A stretch of 6,366 bases of DNA, taken from assembly GCA_937888765.1 (NCBI GenBank), contig CALASU010000257.1, forward strand, positions 1-6,366. The letters are read 5' to 3'. This document shows, in pieces, positions 1 through 4,909 of this stretch. A program made the position numbers and the translations under genes. Source of the stretch: an uncultured Clostridia bacterium. GTDB taxonomy: Bacteria; Bacillota; Clostridia; Lachnospirales; Anaerotignaceae. Under the pieces are notes generated by a model, which searched no databases, was not told where the DNA came from, and saw only the letters and a program-made list of their open reading frames with translations. Numbering within the stretch: position 1 is the stretch's first letter; every line of letters starts with the position of its first letter.

Positions 1-30
1 GCAGAAGAAGCATGGAAGAAAGAGGAATAA
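1..30 (+). CDS. C-terminal end of an upstream gene (partial)
   Basis: Reading from base 1 in frame 1 gives a short charged tail, AEEAWKKEE, ending in TAA at 28-30. The stop falls three bases before the next well-placed ATG at 33, the close spacing seen across this gene cluster. Nine codons cannot be assigned to a family. The reading is supported only by this spacing and by the Glu/Lys-rich composition common at protein C-termini. If it is real, the ATG at 12 lies inside this gene and is not a start. Confidence 0.35.
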   Translation, partial: AEEAWKKEE

Positions 31-32
31 AA

Positions 33-302
33 ATGAAAAAGAGAAAAGGAAGAAAAAGAAGAATGTTCTGGCGGTTTGTTGGGATGCTCTGGAAGATCGT
101 GAAAAAGCTGTATGAGTATCTGATGTATGCGATCATGGGTTCTACACTGACATATGTGATCGTGCCGATGGTGGACAAGCTGCTGAGCATTTATGAAGTC
201 AGAATGATGTTTGGTCTGGTGCTTACATGGCTTGTATTCCGCATCTTTAAAGAAGATTGGAATATGGGATACAGCATCGAAGAAACAGAAAAAATGCAAT
301 AA
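33..302 (+). CDS. Small two-helix membrane protein, function unknown
   Basis: This 89-residue protein begins with a strongly basic stretch (residues 1-10 are almost all Lys/Arg/Gly), followed by an amphipathic Trp/Lys segment. Two hydrophobic segments follow, at about residues 28-47 and 57-73, and the tail is acidic. It probably sits in the host membrane with its basic end inside, by the positive-inside rule. I chose ATG 33 because AGAGGA at 21-26 lies six bases upstream. The in-frame ATG at 12 has no comparable site and overlaps the apparent end of the previous gene. Short basic membrane proteins like this are common in phage early regions and usually uncharacterised. I do not recognise a family and assign no function. 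Holin is unlikely because no lysis genes are visible, but it is not excluded. Confidence 0.7.
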   Translation: MKKRKGRKRRMFWRFVGMLWKIVKKLYEYLMYAIMGSTLTYVIVPMVDKLLSIYEVRMMFGLVLTWLVFRIFKEDWNMGYSIEETEKMQ

Positions 303-307
303 AAAAA

Positions 308-355
308 TCCCCTTAGATGGTGGCACATCGTGGGGGACAACGTAAAAAATCTAAG
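308..355 (+). other. Structured leader before the methyltransferase: hairpin or pseudoknot
   Basis: TCCCC (308-312) can pair with GGGGA (333-337), and inside it GATG (316-319) can pair with CATC (326-329). Separately, TTAGAT (313-318) is complementary to ATCTAA (349-354). These options either compete or, with the first and third combined, form an H-type pseudoknot with an A-rich loop at 338-348. The element sits 45-92 bases before the TTG start of the methyltransferase, so it could control that gene. On the minus strand the same hairpin is followed by seven T (complement of 301-307), so a minus-strand terminator is the main alternative. I recognise no named riboswitch. Confidence 0.4.
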
Positions 356-384
356 TACATAGTAACAAAAATATGAGGTTTTGT

Positions 385-393
385 AAAGAGGTG
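385..393 (+). promoter_or_regulatory. Ribosome binding site that decides the methyltransferase start
   Basis: AAAGAGGTG at 385-393 differs from AAGGAGGTG by one base and lies six bases before TTG at 400. The in-frame ATG at 373 has only A/T-rich sequence upstream and no such site, so TTG 400 is the better start. Confidence 0.6.
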
Positions 394-399
394 GGAAGG

Positions 400-2103
400 T
401 TGCAATTAAATTTATTTGAAGAAATGATAATTGACAACTTTGCCGGAGGCGGTGGTGCTTCTACCGGGATGGAACTTGCATTGGGAAGACCTGTAGATAT
501 TGCAATCAACCATGATCCGGATGCAATTTTGATGCACAGGACAAATCATCCATACACAGAGCATTATTGCGAAAGCGTCTGGGAAGTAGATCCAAGAAAA
601 GTAATTCATGGCAGAAAAGTGGGACTGGCATGGTTCAGCCCTGACTGTAAGCATTTTTCAAAAGCAAAAGGCAGTAAACCTGTAGATAGAAACATTCGGG
701 GACTGGCATGGATCGTGCTGAAATGGGCAGGAACGGTCAAGCCAAGAGTGATCATTCTGGAAAATGTAGAAGAATTCCAGACATGGGGACCTGTACGCAA
801 TGGGAAGCCTGTGAAAAGTAAACAGGGGGTCACGTTTCAGAAATGGAAGGAACAGCTGCAGGCTCTGGGATATGCGATAGAACATCGGGAACTGGTAGCT
901 GCAGACTATGGCGCACCAACGATCAGGAAGCGGTTTTTCCTGATTGCCAGATGTGACGGGAAGCCGATCATATTCCCGGAACGCACCCATGCACCGAGGG
1001 ACAGCGAAGAAGTAAGGAGTGGAAAATGCAAGCCGTGGAGAGCGGCGGCGGAGATCATAGATTGGTCAATCCCGTGTCCGTCTATTTTTGATACGGCAGA
1101 AGAAATCAAAGAAAAATACGGCATCCGTGCGGTGCGTCCTCTGGCAAAGAATACAGAAAGAAGAATTGCCAGAGGGATTCAGAAGTTCGTGTTGGAAAAT
1201 AAAGAGCCCTTCATTGTTCAGGTAAACCATAAAGGTGAACAGTTCAGAGGTCAGGAAATGGGTAGCCCCCTTTCTACTATTACGGGAAAGCATGGTTATG
1301 GAGTTGTTGCTCCGTCTTTGATCCAGTATCACACAGAGCGATCTGAGAAGGTGCGGGGGCAGGAGTTGCAGGAGCCGATCATGACGCTAGATGCGGCGAA
1401 CAGATACGGGCTTTCTATGGCATATCTGACAGAGTATTTTTCGACAGGGCGACCTCTGGATATTGCAGATCCTCTGCACACAGTGACCACAAAGGACAGA
1501 GAAAGTGTTGTAACGGCACACATAGAAAAATTCTTTAGTGGTGGATACACGGGAAACGGTAGTGATATGAAAGAACCTTTGGGTACAATCACAGCTGTCG
1601 ATTATAACGGGGTAACAAAGACATTCTTGTCTAAGTTTTATAAAACGGGAATTGGACAGACGACAGAAGAACCGTTACATACAATTACAACATCTGCAGG
1701 GCATTTTGGTGTTGTCACGGTCAAAATGAATACAGAAGGAACAAATCTGCGGCATTGGCAGAAGGTACGGGAATTACTGAATGCCTACTGTGATTACAAC
1801 ATCGCAGAAGATGAAATCCTGCTTCTGGCAATCAATGACGGGTGGTATTTTATTGCAGATATAGGTCTGCGGATGCTGTCTCCGAAAGAACTGTATGCTG
1901 CAAATGGATTTCCTGCGGATTATATTATTGACCGTGATTACACGGGAAAAGAGTATGGCAAGACAAAACAGGTTGCCAGATGTGGGAATGCAGTCCCGCC
2001 GCCGTTTGCAGAAGCTCTGGTCAGGGCGAATCTGCCGGAGCTGTGTGGGCGGAAGGTGGAAACGATGGAAGAACTGAAAAATGAAATGAGTGGTGTGGGT
2101 TGA
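400..2103 (+). CDS. DNA (cytosine-5-)-methyltransferase, phage type
   Basis: This enzyme should transfer a methyl group from SAM to C5 of cytosine in DNA. Numbering from TTG 400 (567 aa): motif I FAGGGGAS at 14-21 binds SAM. Motif IV is SPDCKHFS, with the catalytic Cys at 83. Motif VI ENV is at 121-123 and motif VIII IRKRFF at 175-180. Motif IX is the RMLSPKELYAANGFP block near 491-505, and motif X GNAVPPPF is at 529-536. The region between VIII and IX, where target recognition lies, holds five degenerate repeats (separate entry). Motif IV reads PDCK where PPCQ is usual, and motif VIII keeps both Arg but not the leading Gln. All catalytic elements remain, so the enzyme is probably active. No restriction nuclease is adjacent, so it is likely an orphan phage enzyme protecting or marking DNA. 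The specificity cannot be read from sequence. An alternative start is ATG 373. Confidence 0.93.
   Translation: MQLNLFEEMIIDNFAGGGGASTGMELALGRPVDIAINHDPDAILMHRTNHPYTEHYCESVWEVDPRKVIHGRKVGLAWFSPDCKHFSKAKGSKPVDRNIRGLAWIVLKWAGTVKPRVIILENVEEFQTWGPVRNGKPVKSKQGVTFQKWKEQLQALGYAIEHRELVAADYGAPTIRKRFFLIARCDGKPIIFPERTHAPRDSEEVRSGKCKPWRAAAEIIDWSIPCPSIFDTAEEIKEKYGIRAVRPLAKNTERRIARGIQKFVLENKEPFIVQVNHKGEQFRGQEMGSPLSTITGKHGYGVVAPSLIQYHTERSEKVRGQELQEPIMTLDAANRYGLSMAYLTEYFSTGRPLDIADPLHTVTTKDRESVVTAHIEKFFSGGYTGNGSDMKEPLGTITAVDYNGVTKTFLSKFYKTGIGQTTEEPLHTITTSAGHFGVVTVKMNTEGTNLRHWQKVRELLNAYCDYNIAEDEILLLAINDGWYFIADIGLRMLSPKELYAANGFPADYIIDRDYTGKEYGKTKQVARCGNAVPPPFAEALVRANLPELCGRKVETMEELKNEMSGVG
1207..1722 (+). repeat. 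Five degenerate tandem protein repeats in the methyltransferase recognition region
   Basis: The segment encodes five consecutive units of about 32-36 residues, at bases 1207-1314, 1315-1422, 1423-1518, 1519-1623 and 1624-1722. Each opens with a hydrophobic-aromatic strand (FIVQV, LIQYH, LTEYF, IEKFF, LSKFY). A variable Gly/Thr-rich part follows, then a shared core: SPLSTIT, EPIMTLD, DPLHTVT, EPLGTIT, EPLHTIT. Most units end with a G-V/L-V type strand. The DNA has diverged, so the similarity is visible only in protein. The position between motifs VIII and IX implies a role in target recognition. Confidence 0.75.
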
Positions 2104-3032
2104 AGATTGGTTTAATAGATGTGGATGGACACAATTTCCCAAACCTGCCACTGATGAAAATTTCAGCGTGGCACAAGCAGCAGGGGGATCAGGTGGAGTG
2201 GTATTTACCAGTAATCAGCGGACATATGGATAAGGTTTATTTATCTAAAGTATTCAGCTTTACAGATGGTTTTCAGTATCCGATTGATGCAGATGAGATT
2301 ATCAGGGGGGGGAGTGGCTACTGCATAGAAACTGTGAACGGCAAAGAAATCTATCATGCAGAAAGAGATTTTTGGCTGCCGCCGGAAGTAGAACATATAT
2401 ATCCAGACTACAGCCTTTATCCTGATCTGACAAAGGATACAGCATATGGATTTATGAGCAGAGGTTGCCCCAGAGGATGTGAATTTTGCCATGTGGCGGC
2501 AAAAGAAGGGCGAAAGTCTTACAAAGTGGCTGATTTATCGGAGTTTTGGCGAGGGCAGAAAAACATTGTACTGCTGGACCCGAATCCGACAGCCTGCCCG
2601 GAATGGAAAGATAACTTGCAGCAGCTGATAGATTCTAAAGCGTGGGTTAACTTTTCGCAGGGGATTGATATTCGGCTGACGACAGAGGAAAAAGCAGAAA
2701 TATTGCGGCAGATTAAAGTAAAAACTGTTCATTTTGCTTGGGACAGATATGAGGATAAAGAAATTATTCTGCCAAAGTTGAGGATGTTCAAAGAAGTGAC
2801 AGGTTGGTTTTCTCAAAAACTAATGGTATATGTACTGGTCAATTTCAATACCACGATTGAACAGGACCTGGAAAGAATCTATACACTGCGGGATATGGGA
2901 TACGATCCGTATGTGATGATCTACAACAAAGAACAGACGAATGCGAAAGATACAGTCCGCAGATTGCAGCGGTGGGTCAATATGAAGGCGATATTCAAGA
3001 CCGTGGCAAAGTTTGAGGATTATCATAGATAG
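2100..3032 (+). CDS. Radical SAM protein, substrate unknown
   Basis: This 310-residue protein carries CPRGCEFC, a CX3CX2C motif (Cys 123, 127, 130), which binds the [4Fe-4S] cluster that cleaves SAM to a 5'-deoxyadenosyl radical. Before it, residues 1-75 look like a reduced B12-binding-type Rossmann domain (start MKIGLIDVDG, then DEIIRGGSGY), and a YPDY segment follows, as in the COG1032/MiaB-like class. QGIDIRL near 187-193 fits a later strand of the barrel. No clear cobalamin DxHxxG motif is visible, so B12 binding is doubtful. The start is TTG 2100, overlapping the methyltransferase stop as TTGA, which implies translational coupling. That pairing suggests action on DNA or a nucleotide, but this is inference; RNA or peptide substrates are also possible. 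The motif is unambiguous and the function is not. Confidence 0.85.
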   Translation: MKIGLIDVDGHNFPNLPLMKISAWHKQQGDQVEWYLPVISGHMDKVYLSKVFSFTDGFQYPIDADEIIRGGSGYCIETVNGKEIYHAERDFWLPPEVEHIYPDYSLYPDLTKDTAYGFMSRGCPRGCEFCHVAAKEGRKSYKVADLSEFWRGQKNIVLLDPNPTACPEWKDNLQQLIDSKAWVNFSQGIDIRLTTEEKAEILRQIKVKTVHFAWDRYEDKEIILPKLRMFKEVTGWFSQKLMVYVLVNFNTTIEQDLERIYTLRDMGYDPYVMIYNKEQTNAKDTVRRLQRWVNMKAIFKTVAKFEDYHR

Positions 3033-3048
3033 AAAGGTGTGAGAACAA

Positions 3049-3225
3049 ATGACTGGAAAGAATCCCTGTGATGTATGTGATGAGAGAATAGATTGCTCTG
3101 AATGTCCGCTGGACGGTTATTCGGAAGCGTATGAATGCGACAATCACGAATGCTTTTTGTGCTGTGAAGGAAGCTGCATACTTTCGTTATATGATAGGTG
3201 TGGAGCGTGGAAAGGAGGAAATTAA
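3049..3225 (+). CDS. Very Cys-rich 58-residue protein, probably metal-binding
   Basis: ATG 3049 is preceded by AAAGGTG (3033-3039) at nine bases' spacing and 16 bases after the radical SAM stop. The product has ten cysteines at residues 7, 10, 16, 19, 30, 35, 38, 39, 43 and 51. They form CDVC and CSEC pairs, then an ECFLCC cluster. That density suits two or more zinc sites or an iron-sulfur cluster in the cytoplasm. Basic residues are few and spread out. The stop at 3223-3225 lies one base before the next start, so the two small genes are in one operon with the radical SAM gene. I do not recognise a named family. An iron-sulfur or electron-transfer partner for the radical SAM enzyme is conceivable but unsupported; an anti-host effector or zinc protein is equally possible. 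Confidence 0.72.
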   Translation: MTGKNPCDVCDERIDCSECPLDGYSEAYECDNHECFLCCEGSCILSLYDRCGAWKGGN

Positions 3226-3226
3226 A

Positions 3227-3343
3227 ATGGCAAAATATACAACCTGCGATGATTGCGGTGCGAATCTGGATCATGGCGAAAGCTGCGACTGCAAAGAAGA
3301 TGAAGAACAGCAGGAAGAAGCGGAAGAAGAATCTACATATTAA
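3227..3343 (+). CDS. 38-residue zinc-ribbon-like mini-protein with acidic tail
   Basis: The frame is open further upstream, but the real start is almost certainly ATG 3227. AAAGGAGG at 3211-3218 sits eight bases before it, and the preceding gene ends at 3225. Cysteines at residues 7, 10, 20 and 22 (CDDC, then CDC) make a CX2C-X9-CXC arrangement able to hold one zinc ion. The C-terminal half is a run of Glu/Asp/Gln (residues 24-36), highly acidic and probably disordered. Small Cys4 proteins of the CDxCGAxL type are frequent in Firmicute phages and have no assigned role. An acidic tail can act as a DNA mimic, but nothing here proves that. Confidence 0.72.
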   Translation: MAKYTTCDDCGANLDHGESCDCKEDEEQQEEAEEESTY

Positions 3344-3350
3344 ATAGAAG

Positions 3351-3385
3351 AAAAAAAGAAAAACCGCTCTGCGGGAACAGAGCGG
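3351..3385 (-). terminator. Intrinsic terminator, minus strand
   Basis: CCGCTCTG (3364-3371) and CAGAGCGG (3378-3385) form a perfect 8-bp stem with a six-base loop. On the minus strand it is followed by TTTTTCTTTTTTT (complement of 3351-3363), a textbook rho-independent terminator. On the + strand no T tract follows, so it would not terminate the upstream genes. Confidence 0.7.
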
Positions 3386-3425
3386 CGGAGGTTCCGTTAA
3401 GAACCAAAAGTATACTATAACTCTA
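3351..3425 (-). ncRNA. Candidate minus-strand small RNA of about 70-75 nt
   Basis: On the minus strand a promoter (3460 to 3432) is followed by about 75 bases that fold into two stem-loops and end in a T-rich tract. The first stem-loop is GGTTC-TTAACG-GAACC (3405 to 3390). The second is the 8-bp GC-rich terminator stem (3385 to 3364). Transcription would begin near 3424-3426. There is no ORF of useful length in the transcript. It is antisense to the sequence just after the acidic mini-protein gene, and it lies about 190 bases before the replication initiator gene. Small counter-transcribed RNAs are known copy-number regulators of rolling-circle plasmids, which makes the position suggestive. 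The RNA itself is a prediction from promoter, fold and terminator only. Confidence 0.45.
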
Positions 3426-3440
3426 TAAAAGAGTATACTC
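3409..3440. promoter_or_regulatory. Paired AGTATACT palindromes, candidate operator
   Basis: The palindrome AGTATACT occurs twice, at 3409-3416 and 3432-3439 (the second within GAGTATACTC), 23 bases centre to centre, about two helical turns. The right copy contains the -10 box of the minus-strand promoter, and the left copy lies just past its expected start. That placement suits a repressor dimer bound at both sites. Simple hairpin pairing between the copies is the alternative reading. Confidence 0.4.
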
Positions 3441-3460
3441 CAAAAACCTTGAAATATCAA
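3432..3460 (-). promoter_or_regulatory. Sigma-70-type promoter, minus strand
   Basis: Read on the minus strand, TTGATA (3460 to 3455) matches the -35 consensus at five of six bases. It is separated by exactly 17 bases from TATACT (3437 to 3432), five of six for -10. There is no TG extension. It drives the candidate small RNA towards 3351. It is the best promoter match I found in the window. Confidence 0.55.
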
Positions 3461-3468
3461 TGGTTTTT
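3442..3468. terminator. AT-rich hairpin, possible bidirectional terminator
   Basis: AAAAACC (3442-3448) pairs with GGTTTTT (3462-3468), and TTGA (3449-3452) pairs with TCAA (3457-3460) around an AATA loop, leaving one unpaired T. With A's on the left arm and T's on the right, it could stop transcription from either side, for example after the small Cys-rich genes. The stem is GC-poor and overlaps the minus-strand promoter, so its main role may instead be structural. Confidence 0.35.
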
Positions 3469-3476
3469 AGTATTTT
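3449..3476 (+). promoter_or_regulatory. Weak + strand promoter candidate
   Basis: TTGAAA (3449-3454), 16 bases, then TATTTT (3471-3476) gives a five-of-six -35 and a four-of-six -10. It is face to face with the minus-strand promoter, sharing the TTGA/TCAA hairpin, so the pair would be divergent and overlapping. In AT-rich DNA such matches arise by chance, so confidence is low. Confidence 0.25.
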
Positions 3477-3511
3477 GGTGCAAGAAATCCATCTTGCAGA
3501 ACCTCCAAAAA

Positions 3512-3533
3512 GAAAGGGGCGGCTGCCCCTTTC
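3512..3533. other. Strong GC hairpin before the replication gene
   Basis: GAAAGGGGC (3512-3520) and GCCCCTTTC (3525-3533) make a perfect 9-bp stem with a GGCT loop, the most stable hairpin in the gap. On the + strand no T tract follows. On the minus strand TTTTT follows (complement of 3507-3511), so it could terminate minus-strand transcription. As single-stranded DNA it could also be part of an origin used by the downstream HUH protein. Confidence 0.55.
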
Positions 3534-3550
3534 GTCTGTCCATAAAGCAA

Positions 3551-3578
3551 TTAACTTAAGGGACACGCTCTATATTAT
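3551..3578 (+). promoter_or_regulatory. Promoter candidate for the replication initiator
   Basis: TTAACT (3551-3556, four of six for -35) and TATTAT (3573-3578, five of six for -10) are 16 bases apart. The -10 box lies inside the odd palindrome CTATATTATATAG (3570-3582), which could bind a regulator. The expected start near 3585 leaves a leader of under 30 bases before the ribosome binding site AGGGGGT at 3595-3601. Confidence 0.35.
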
Positions 3579-3611
3579 ATAGAAGAAAGAAGACAGGGGG
3601 TAGCGAGAGAG

Positions 3612-4349
3612 ATGCCAAAATACAGAAAGAAGATAAAAGCAGGTGATGTGTACGAGGTAGAAGAATTTTATTCTCCCCGTACCATTGGAAAAAAATACGA
3701 GAGAGGCAGACGGGGGAACCTGACCAGCGAGGAGCAGGAAAAAAGAAACCTGCAGATTGCCAGAAAGAAGTTGACCAGGCTAATCAATGCAAATTTCAAT
3801 GGCAAAGATTATTTTGTCCTGCTGACATATGATAAAAACGCAGATATTACGGAAGCCAGAAAAGAGATCAGTAATTTTTTCAAACGCCTGAAACGGTACC
3901 GTCAGAAAAATGGTTTTTCAGATCTGAAATATATTTCTGTGATCGAAACACAGGGAAGGGTGCATCATCATCTGCTGCTGAATGCTTTTGAAAATCTGAG
4001 CATGAAAGAAGCACAGGAAATTTTACAGGATATCTGGGGCAGAGGTCTTGTAAAAATCAAACACCTGTATAAGAATCAGAAAGACAATCGTCTGGCTACA
4101 TACATATCCAAAGAAAATATCAAAAAGGGTGCCAAAAGATGGAGCGCCAGCAGAAATCTGAAAAAGCCGGAAATCAAAATCGAATTGATAAAGGAATCCA
4201 AAAAGAAACAGCCGCTTCGCCCTCCGAAAGGATACAAGGTTATTTTTGCAACAGAAGATTTTTTTGAGGAAATCGGCTGGGTGCGATATATGAAGGCAGT
4301 AAAAGAGGGCGGCATGGATTATGGCAACTATGAGGAAGGAGATGGTTGA
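3612..4349 (+). CDS. HUH-type rolling-circle replication initiator (Rep)
   Basis: The 245-residue protein has the three HUH endonuclease motifs in order: FVLLTYD at 68-74, the metal-binding HHH at 118-120 (VHHHLLLN), and YISK at 164-167 with a probable catalytic Tyr 164. Enzymes of this class nick one strand at an origin, stay covalently bound through Tyr, and so start rolling-circle replication. The later WSASRNLKKP stretch (177-186) also resembles Rep proteins of small plasmids and phages. No helicase domain is present, so it would need a host helicase. The basic N-terminus (1-36) probably contacts DNA. ATG 3612 follows AGGGGGT (3595-3601) at ten bases. The hairpin-rich gap just before it is the natural place for its origin. 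A relaxase or transposase of the same fold is less likely given the length and motif order. Confidence 0.82.
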   Translation: MPKYRKKIKAGDVYEVEEFYSPRTIGKKYERGRRGNLTSEEQEKRNLQIARKKLTRLINANFNGKDYFVLLTYDKNADITEARKEISNFFKRLKRYRQKNGFSDLKYISVIETQGRVHHHLLLNAFENLSMKEAQEILQDIWGRGLVKIKHLYKNQKDNRLATYISKENIKKGAKRWSASRNLKKPEIKIELIKESKKKQPLRPPKGYKVIFATEDFFEEIGWVRYMKAVKEGGMDYGNYEEGDG

Positions 4350-4351
4350 GA

Positions 4352-4894
4352 GTGTCAATGCAGGTACATGAATTAAAAACATACCCACAATATTTTGAAC
4401 AAACGCTCAAAGGGAAGAAGTCTTTTGAAATTCGTCTGAATGACAGAAATTTTCAAGTTGGAGATATTGTTGTTTTGAAAGAATGGGATGGTGCGGAATA
4501 CTCTGGTAGAGAACTGACAGGGGAAATTGTATATATTCTTTCAGATGATTTCGTTGGACTTACAAAGGATTATGTAGTATTGTCTTTAAGATTTGAATTT
4601 TCTGAAATGGTCACAGGAATTGGGATGACTACAGTCGCAAACAAAGTTGTAGATACATTGAGTAAAGTTGATCTTCGGTGGTTAAAGATGCCATTGGCAG
4701 TCATTTATGAAAGACCGATTGATTTTCCTGATCATTTTGTTGTGAGAATTTTTGATGTAAATACTCCGACAAATGTTGTTTATCTTTCTGAAACTTTAGA
4801 AGATTGCAGAAAAGAAGTTTCTAAAATAGGCTTGAAGGTTTGCTTTTCAAGAGATAAAAAAGATCCTAAAAGTGTTATTGAAACTTGGTGTTAG
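4352..4894 (+). CDS. DUF3850 (ASCH-like) protein with an extra C-terminal domain
   Basis: Residues 6-82 match the DUF3850 pattern: HELKTYPQYFEQTLKGKKSFEIR, then NDRNFQVGDIVVLKEWD, and a closing YVVLSLRF strand. This is a PUA/ASCH-like fold thought to bind RNA or modified nucleotides. Residues about 113-180 form a second part with the motif YERPIDFPDHFVVRIFD (119-135), which I recall as a separate small phage protein type, so this looks like a fusion. I chose GTG 4352, ten bases after AGGAG (4337-4341). TTG 4346, overlapping the Rep stop as TTGA but only four bases from that site, and ATG 4358 are alternatives; the family normally begins right at HELK. The gene looks richer in A+T than its neighbours, hinting at separate acquisition. 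Its substrate is unknown. Confidence 0.75.
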   Translation: MSMQVHELKTYPQYFEQTLKGKKSFEIRLNDRNFQVGDIVVLKEWDGAEYSGRELTGEIVYILSDDFVGLTKDYVVLSLRFEFSEMVTGIGMTTVANKVVDTLSKVDLRWLKMPLAVIYERPIDFPDHFVVRIFDVNTPTNVVYLSETLEDCRKEVSKIGLKVCFSRDKKDPKSVIETWC

Positions 4895-4909
4895 AGAGGA
4901 GAAAGAAAA

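Larger units (their letters stand above)
3387..3506. repeat. Long-range inverted repeat enclosing three hairpins (cloverleaf-like)
   Basis: GGAGGTTC (3387-3394) is the exact reverse complement of GAACCTCC (3499-3506). Between them three hairpins can form. The first pairs 3409-3416 with 3432-3439. The second pairs 3442-3452 with 3457-3468, with one bulge. The third pairs GCAAGA (3480-3485) with TCTTGC (3492-3497). The whole 120-base segment could therefore fold as a multi-arm structure, in single-stranded DNA or in a read-through transcript. It ends about 105 bases before an HUH replication initiator gene, so an origin is a reasonable guess. It is not a tRNA: there is no T-arm consensus and the arm spacing is wrong. 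Confidence 0.45.

Noticed and set aside
373..399. ATG 373 as the methyltransferase start
   Set aside because: It has no Shine-Dalgarno sequence, and the extra nine residues are not part of motif I. TTG 400 has a near-perfect site six bases upstream.
1774..2151. 125-residue open frame on the minus strand at the methyltransferase end
   Set aside because: It lies antisense to conserved motifs IX and X and shows no recognisable family or start signal.
3023..3460. 145-residue open frame on the minus strand
   Set aside because: It is Phe/Leu/Ser-rich with no domain or useful ribosome site, and runs antisense through the two supported Cys-rich genes and the hairpin region. It is a shadow.
3449..3460. 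Resemblance of TTGAAATATCAA to a pC194-type rolling-circle nick site
   Set aside because: Only a few bases agree with the CTTGATA-type site, and short A/T matches are expected by chance in this region.
3387..3506. Possible tRNA because of a 7-8 bp closing stem and three arms
   Set aside because: It is 120 bases long, with no T-arm consensus, no D-arm at the right distance and no 7-base anticodon loop.
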